Shown here piece by piece: positions 61,858-64,000 of a DNA stretch of 64,000 nt. Source of the DNA: an uncultured Collinsella sp. Lineage in GTDB: Bacteria > Actinomycetota > Coriobacteriia > Coriobacteriales > Coriobacteriaceae. How positions within the stretch are numbered: the first letter of the stretch is position 1; each line of letters starts with the position of its first letter. The stretch lies in the NCBI GenBank assembly GCA_958437935.1, contig CAUBPS010000001.1, positions 195,858 through 259,857 of the forward strand, read 5' to 3'. A program made the position numbers and the translations under genes. Under the pieces are notes generated by a model. It had not been told where the DNA came from and searched no databases. It saw only the letters and a program-made list of their open reading frames with translations.

Positions 61858-61890
61858 GGCACTCATTTAAGTCTGTCCCCAATGAGTGCC
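61858..61890 (-). terminator. Hairpin downstream of pflA
   Basis: Perfect 10-bp arms GGCACTCATT / AATGAGTGCC with a 13-nt loop containing GTCTGTCCCC, 1 bp beyond the pflA stop. It has no T-run; more likely another intergenic repeat that serves as the mRNA end. Confidence 0.55.
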
Positions 61891-61891
61891 A

Positions 61892-62710
61892 CTAGCCGAT
61901 GGCGTTTTTGAGTTCGGCGCGGCGCTTTTTCATGCCGGCCATGACGGCGTTGCGCAGCTCGGGCATGCGCGCGGTATCCATCTGGGGCACGCCCTCGAGC
62001 TTATAGGGAATACCCAGTTGCTCGTACTTGACAACACCCATCGTGTGATACGGCAGCATTTCCAGGCCCACCACGTTGTGCCATGGAGCGATCAGGCGAC
62101 CGAGCTTCTCGCATTCCTCCGCCGTGTCGGTGATACCCGGCACCACCACATGGCGAATAACAACCTTAATCTTGCGATGGGCAAGCTCATCGCCAAACGC
62201 CAGGATGCGCGCAGGATCGCAACCGGTCAGCTTTTTATGCTCAACCGGATCGGCATGCTTGATGTCGAGCAGCACCATATCGGTCTCGTTGAGAACAGCA
62301 TCGAACTTCTCCGGATGCTTGGGATCAAATGCATAGCCACAGCTGTCTAGGCAGGTGTGTACGCGGCCATCGGGGTTGTTGTGCATTGCACGGAACAGGT
62401 CGGCCAAAAACTCGGGCTGCAGGAGCGGTTCGCCGCCCGAAACGGTAATGCCGCCGCTACGGTAGAACTCATGGTTGCTCTGGAACTCGTCCATCAGATG
62501 CTCGACGGTCACCATGGTGCCGCCGTTAACCGACCAGGTATCGGGGTTGTGGCAATACGCACAACGCATGGGGCAGCCCTGAACAAACACCACAAAGCGG
62601 ATGCCGGGTCCGTCGACCGTTCCCATCGTTTCAATCGAATGTACGCGGCCCAGGGTAAACGCAGAGTCCTCGGGGCGAGCGTCCACACCCTCAAGCGTCA
62701 TCTCAGCCAT
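61892..62710 (-). CDS. pflA: Pyruvate formate-lyase activating enzyme
   Basis: A 272-residue radical SAM enzyme that installs the glycyl radical on pyruvate formate-lyase under anaerobiosis. Radical SAM motif GCPMRCAYCHNPDTW (CxxxCxxC, residues about 45-59), GGEPLLQPEF, and LLDIKHAD are typical of PflA. The N-terminal IETMGTVDGPGIRFVVF is also diagnostic. pflB is not adjacent, unlike in many genomes. The ribosome-binding site is weak (TTGCGGGA directly before the ATG). Confidence 0.94.
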   Translation of the reverse strand: MAEMTLEGVDARPEDSAFTLGRVHSIETMGTVDGPGIRFVVFVQGCPMRCAYCHNPDTWSVNGGTMVTVEHLMDEFQSNHEFYRSGGITVSGGEPLLQPEFLADLFRAMHNNPDGRVHTCLDSCGYAFDPKHPEKFDAVLNETDMVLLDIKHADPVEHKKLTGCDPARILAFGDELAHRKIKVVIRHVVVPGITDTAEECEKLGRLIAPWHNVVGLEMLPYHTMGVVKYEQLGIPYKLEGVPQMDTARMPELRNAVMAGMKKRRAELKNAIG

Positions 62711-62833
62711 TCCCGCAACCTTGCCTCTCTTTGGTTTTTGTCAATTAAAATGCCAGAGCCATTCTAGCCCATACGCCTGATGGCGAAACGGTTTAGCGGT
62801 CAATTAGATCGTCCTATTTGACTCCACGCAAAA

Positions 62834-62867
62834 GCGGCGGGAAGGTTGTCACAACCCGCTCGCCGCC
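62834..62867 (-). terminator. Terminator of the DegV gene
   Basis: GCGGCG / CGCCGC outer and GGTTG / CAACC inner stems. Read on the minus strand it is followed by TTTTGCG. Confidence 0.7.
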
Positions 62868-62897
62868 GAAGCAATAGAAATCGATAGACGCCAGGCC

Positions 62898-63752
62898 CTA
62901 CGCCTTAAGCGTAAGCACCGCGCCAAAGGCGGTCGGGCCGCAGTGGCTCGAGATGACGCCGCCGACCTGAGTCCAGGTAACGTCCTTAAAGCCCAGGTCG
63001 TGCGCATAGACTTCCATGTCGTCGCGCAGCTCTTCGGAAAGGCCTACCGAATACGCCAGGCCAATGTGCGAGTAGTCAATCTCGCCCTTAGCAACCATGT
63101 GGTCAATAAAGGCACGGGCGCACTTGAGCATAGAGCCGCGGAACTTCTTGGTCGCCACAAACTTACCGCCCGTCACCTCAATGCAGGGCTTAATCTTGAG
63201 CAGGTGGGCGCCAAGGAATGCCACGTTGGACAGACGACCGCCCGCCTTAAGGAAGGCTAGGTCGGTAGGAACAAAGCCCAACAGCACGCGATCCATCACC
63301 GAATTGGTGAAGGCGAAAATTTCGTCGACGGTGGCATCGGGGTGAGCCTCGATGTATTTGGCGGTCTCGACGGCAACAAGCGACTGGCCCACCGAGACAA
63401 AACGCGTATCCATGGAGAATACGTAGTCGCGGCCCTTAGCCGCAATCTTGGAGGACTGATGCGAGCAGGTCGTGGCCTCGGAATACGCGAGATGCAGAAT
63501 AGTCGCGTCGGGCTGCTCGGCATGGATACGGTCATACACGTGAGCAAAATCCGCAGGCGCGCAGCCACTCGTCTTAGGCATAACACCGAGCTCGTTGCAG
63601 CGCGAGTAAATCTCGAGCGGATCGATTGAACCATCTTCAACGGTCTCGTCGCCAACTGTGACGTGCATGGGCACGCGCACGATGCCGTAGCGCTCGCAGA
63701 GCTCCGGCGTCACATCCGACCCAGACTCAACCACGATTACGTACTTGCCCAT
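62898..63752 (-). CDS. DegV-family fatty-acid-binding protein
   Basis: A 284-residue DegV/FakB-type protein. VESGSDVTPELCERYGI at the N-terminus, TSGCAPADF (conserved Thr-Ser that contacts the carboxylate), and a C-terminal SHCGPTAFG (the HxGPGA-like site) mark a lipid-binding protein that presents fatty acids to a FakA-type kinase. FakA is not in the window. The start MGKYVIVVE is chosen by family alignment; the open frame extends 37 codons further without a clear ribosome-binding site. Confidence 0.9.
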   Translation of the reverse strand: MGKYVIVVESGSDVTPELCERYGIVRVPMHVTVGDETVEDGSIDPLEIYSRCNELGVMPKTSGCAPADFAHVYDRIHAEQPDATILHLAYSEATTCSHQSSKIAAKGRDYVFSMDTRFVSVGQSLVAVETAKYIEAHPDATVDEIFAFTNSVMDRVLLGFVPTDLAFLKAGGRLSNVAFLGAHLLKIKPCIEVTGGKFVATKKFRGSMLKCARAFIDHMVAKGEIDYSHIGLAYSVGLSEELRDDMEVYAHDLGFKDVTWTQVGGVISSHCGPTAFGAVLTLKA

Positions 63753-63986
63753 TACTATCACGACCCATCTCGACATTGGCTTTTCAATACATGGCACGCG
63801 CCGCCGCACTGTTGCACAACGGCGGCAGAGCGCCAAAGAGACGCCGCCCCTTGCACACAACAAAGGACAGCGTCTCCCTGGAAAACTCCGTGCTTATTTA
63901 GGATTCTACACGGTTTGCAACAATGTGTTACTTACTCCGCAAACGGCCTTGATTATCAACTTCATCCGAACACTTCCCACATTCAT

Positions 63987-64000
63987 CCGTACATGTACGG
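63987..64000. promoter_or_regulatory. Palindrome at the window edge
   Basis: CCGTACATGTACGG is a perfect 14-bp palindrome ending at the last base, about 235 bp before the DegV start. It may be an operator or part of a larger repeat cut off by the window. Confidence 0.35.

Overview
The window looks like a chromosomal segment of a high-GC, anaerobic, gut-type actinobacterium of class Coriobacteriia, most likely Collinsella. This is an inference from four things: GC-rich codon use; an LAxTG-type wall-anchored surface protein; anaerobic enzymes (glycyl-radical activating enzyme, 2-hydroxyacyl-CoA dehydratase/activase family, iron-containing alcohol dehydrogenase); and many short palindromic repeats between genes. 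I found no tRNA, rRNA or CRISPR array. Most of the window is core chromosome, with a few accessory patches.

Layout. 0.1-3.0 kb (minus): lgt, a NifU-like Fe-S scaffold, dCMP deaminase, type III pantothenate kinase. 3.2-4.9 kb: an OPT-family transporter. 5.1-8.6 kb (minus): a large signal-peptide/coiled-coil/CAP-domain/LAQTG surface protein whose frame is broken at a run of ten Gs, a probable phase-variation switch. 8.9-10.0 kb: a DUF389 membrane protein. 10.1-15.9 kb: a gene remnant, then a TetR regulator with a 1595-residue fused dehydratase activase. 16.1-16.3 kb: a candidate type I toxin-antitoxin pair, a 41-residue hydrophobic peptide facing a convergent small RNA. 16.5-19.5 kb: HAD phosphatase, and a TetR/MFS efflux pair with two matching operators. 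19.5-21.5 kb: amtB-glnK behind a GlnR-like array of 11-bp-phased pentamers. 21.5-26.6 kb: a CmpB-like membrane protein, an HD protein, a DXS-type synthase and an iron alcohol dehydrogenase. 26.8-31.2 kb: a complete polar amino-acid ABC transporter and a C26 peptidase. 31.3-33.6 kb: an Hpt protein and a GGDEF-like/REC/HD-GYP signalling protein.

33.8-41.8 kb: alpha/beta hydrolase, radical SAM protein, methionine aminopeptidase with an N-terminal SEC-C zinc motif, D-2-hydroxyacid dehydrogenase, M18 aminopeptidase, membrane-anchored Ntn hydrolase and phosphofructokinase. 42.1-43.6 kb: an intact IS256-family insertion sequence with 28-bp terminal repeats and an 8-bp target duplication, sitting between the arms of an older palindrome. 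43.8-47.3 kb: a MacB/FtsX-type ABC exporter. 47.5-51.3 kb: a GyrI-like protein behind a LexA-like palindrome, an OmpR-type two-component system and an O6-methylguanine-DNA methyltransferase. 52.1-57.4 kb: aspartate-pathway genes asd and lysC, diverging from thrC and thrB (hom is not present). 57.4-60.1 kb: a more AT-rich accessory patch with a secreted protein, a 34-residue membrane peptide, and a DUF3990/Xre pair behind twin operators. 60.1-64.0 kb: engB, mtnN, pflA and degV.

The most unusual aspect is the density of structured intergenic DNA. There are at least six copies of one roughly 50-bp hairpin repeat, two copies of a second palindrome, a triple-palindrome array, tandem hairpins, and three long nested double-stem palindromes that share an architecture but not a sequence. 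The strongest candidates for undescribed systems are the type I toxin-antitoxin locus near 16.2 kb, the poly-G-switched surface protein, and the DUF3990/Xre cassette.
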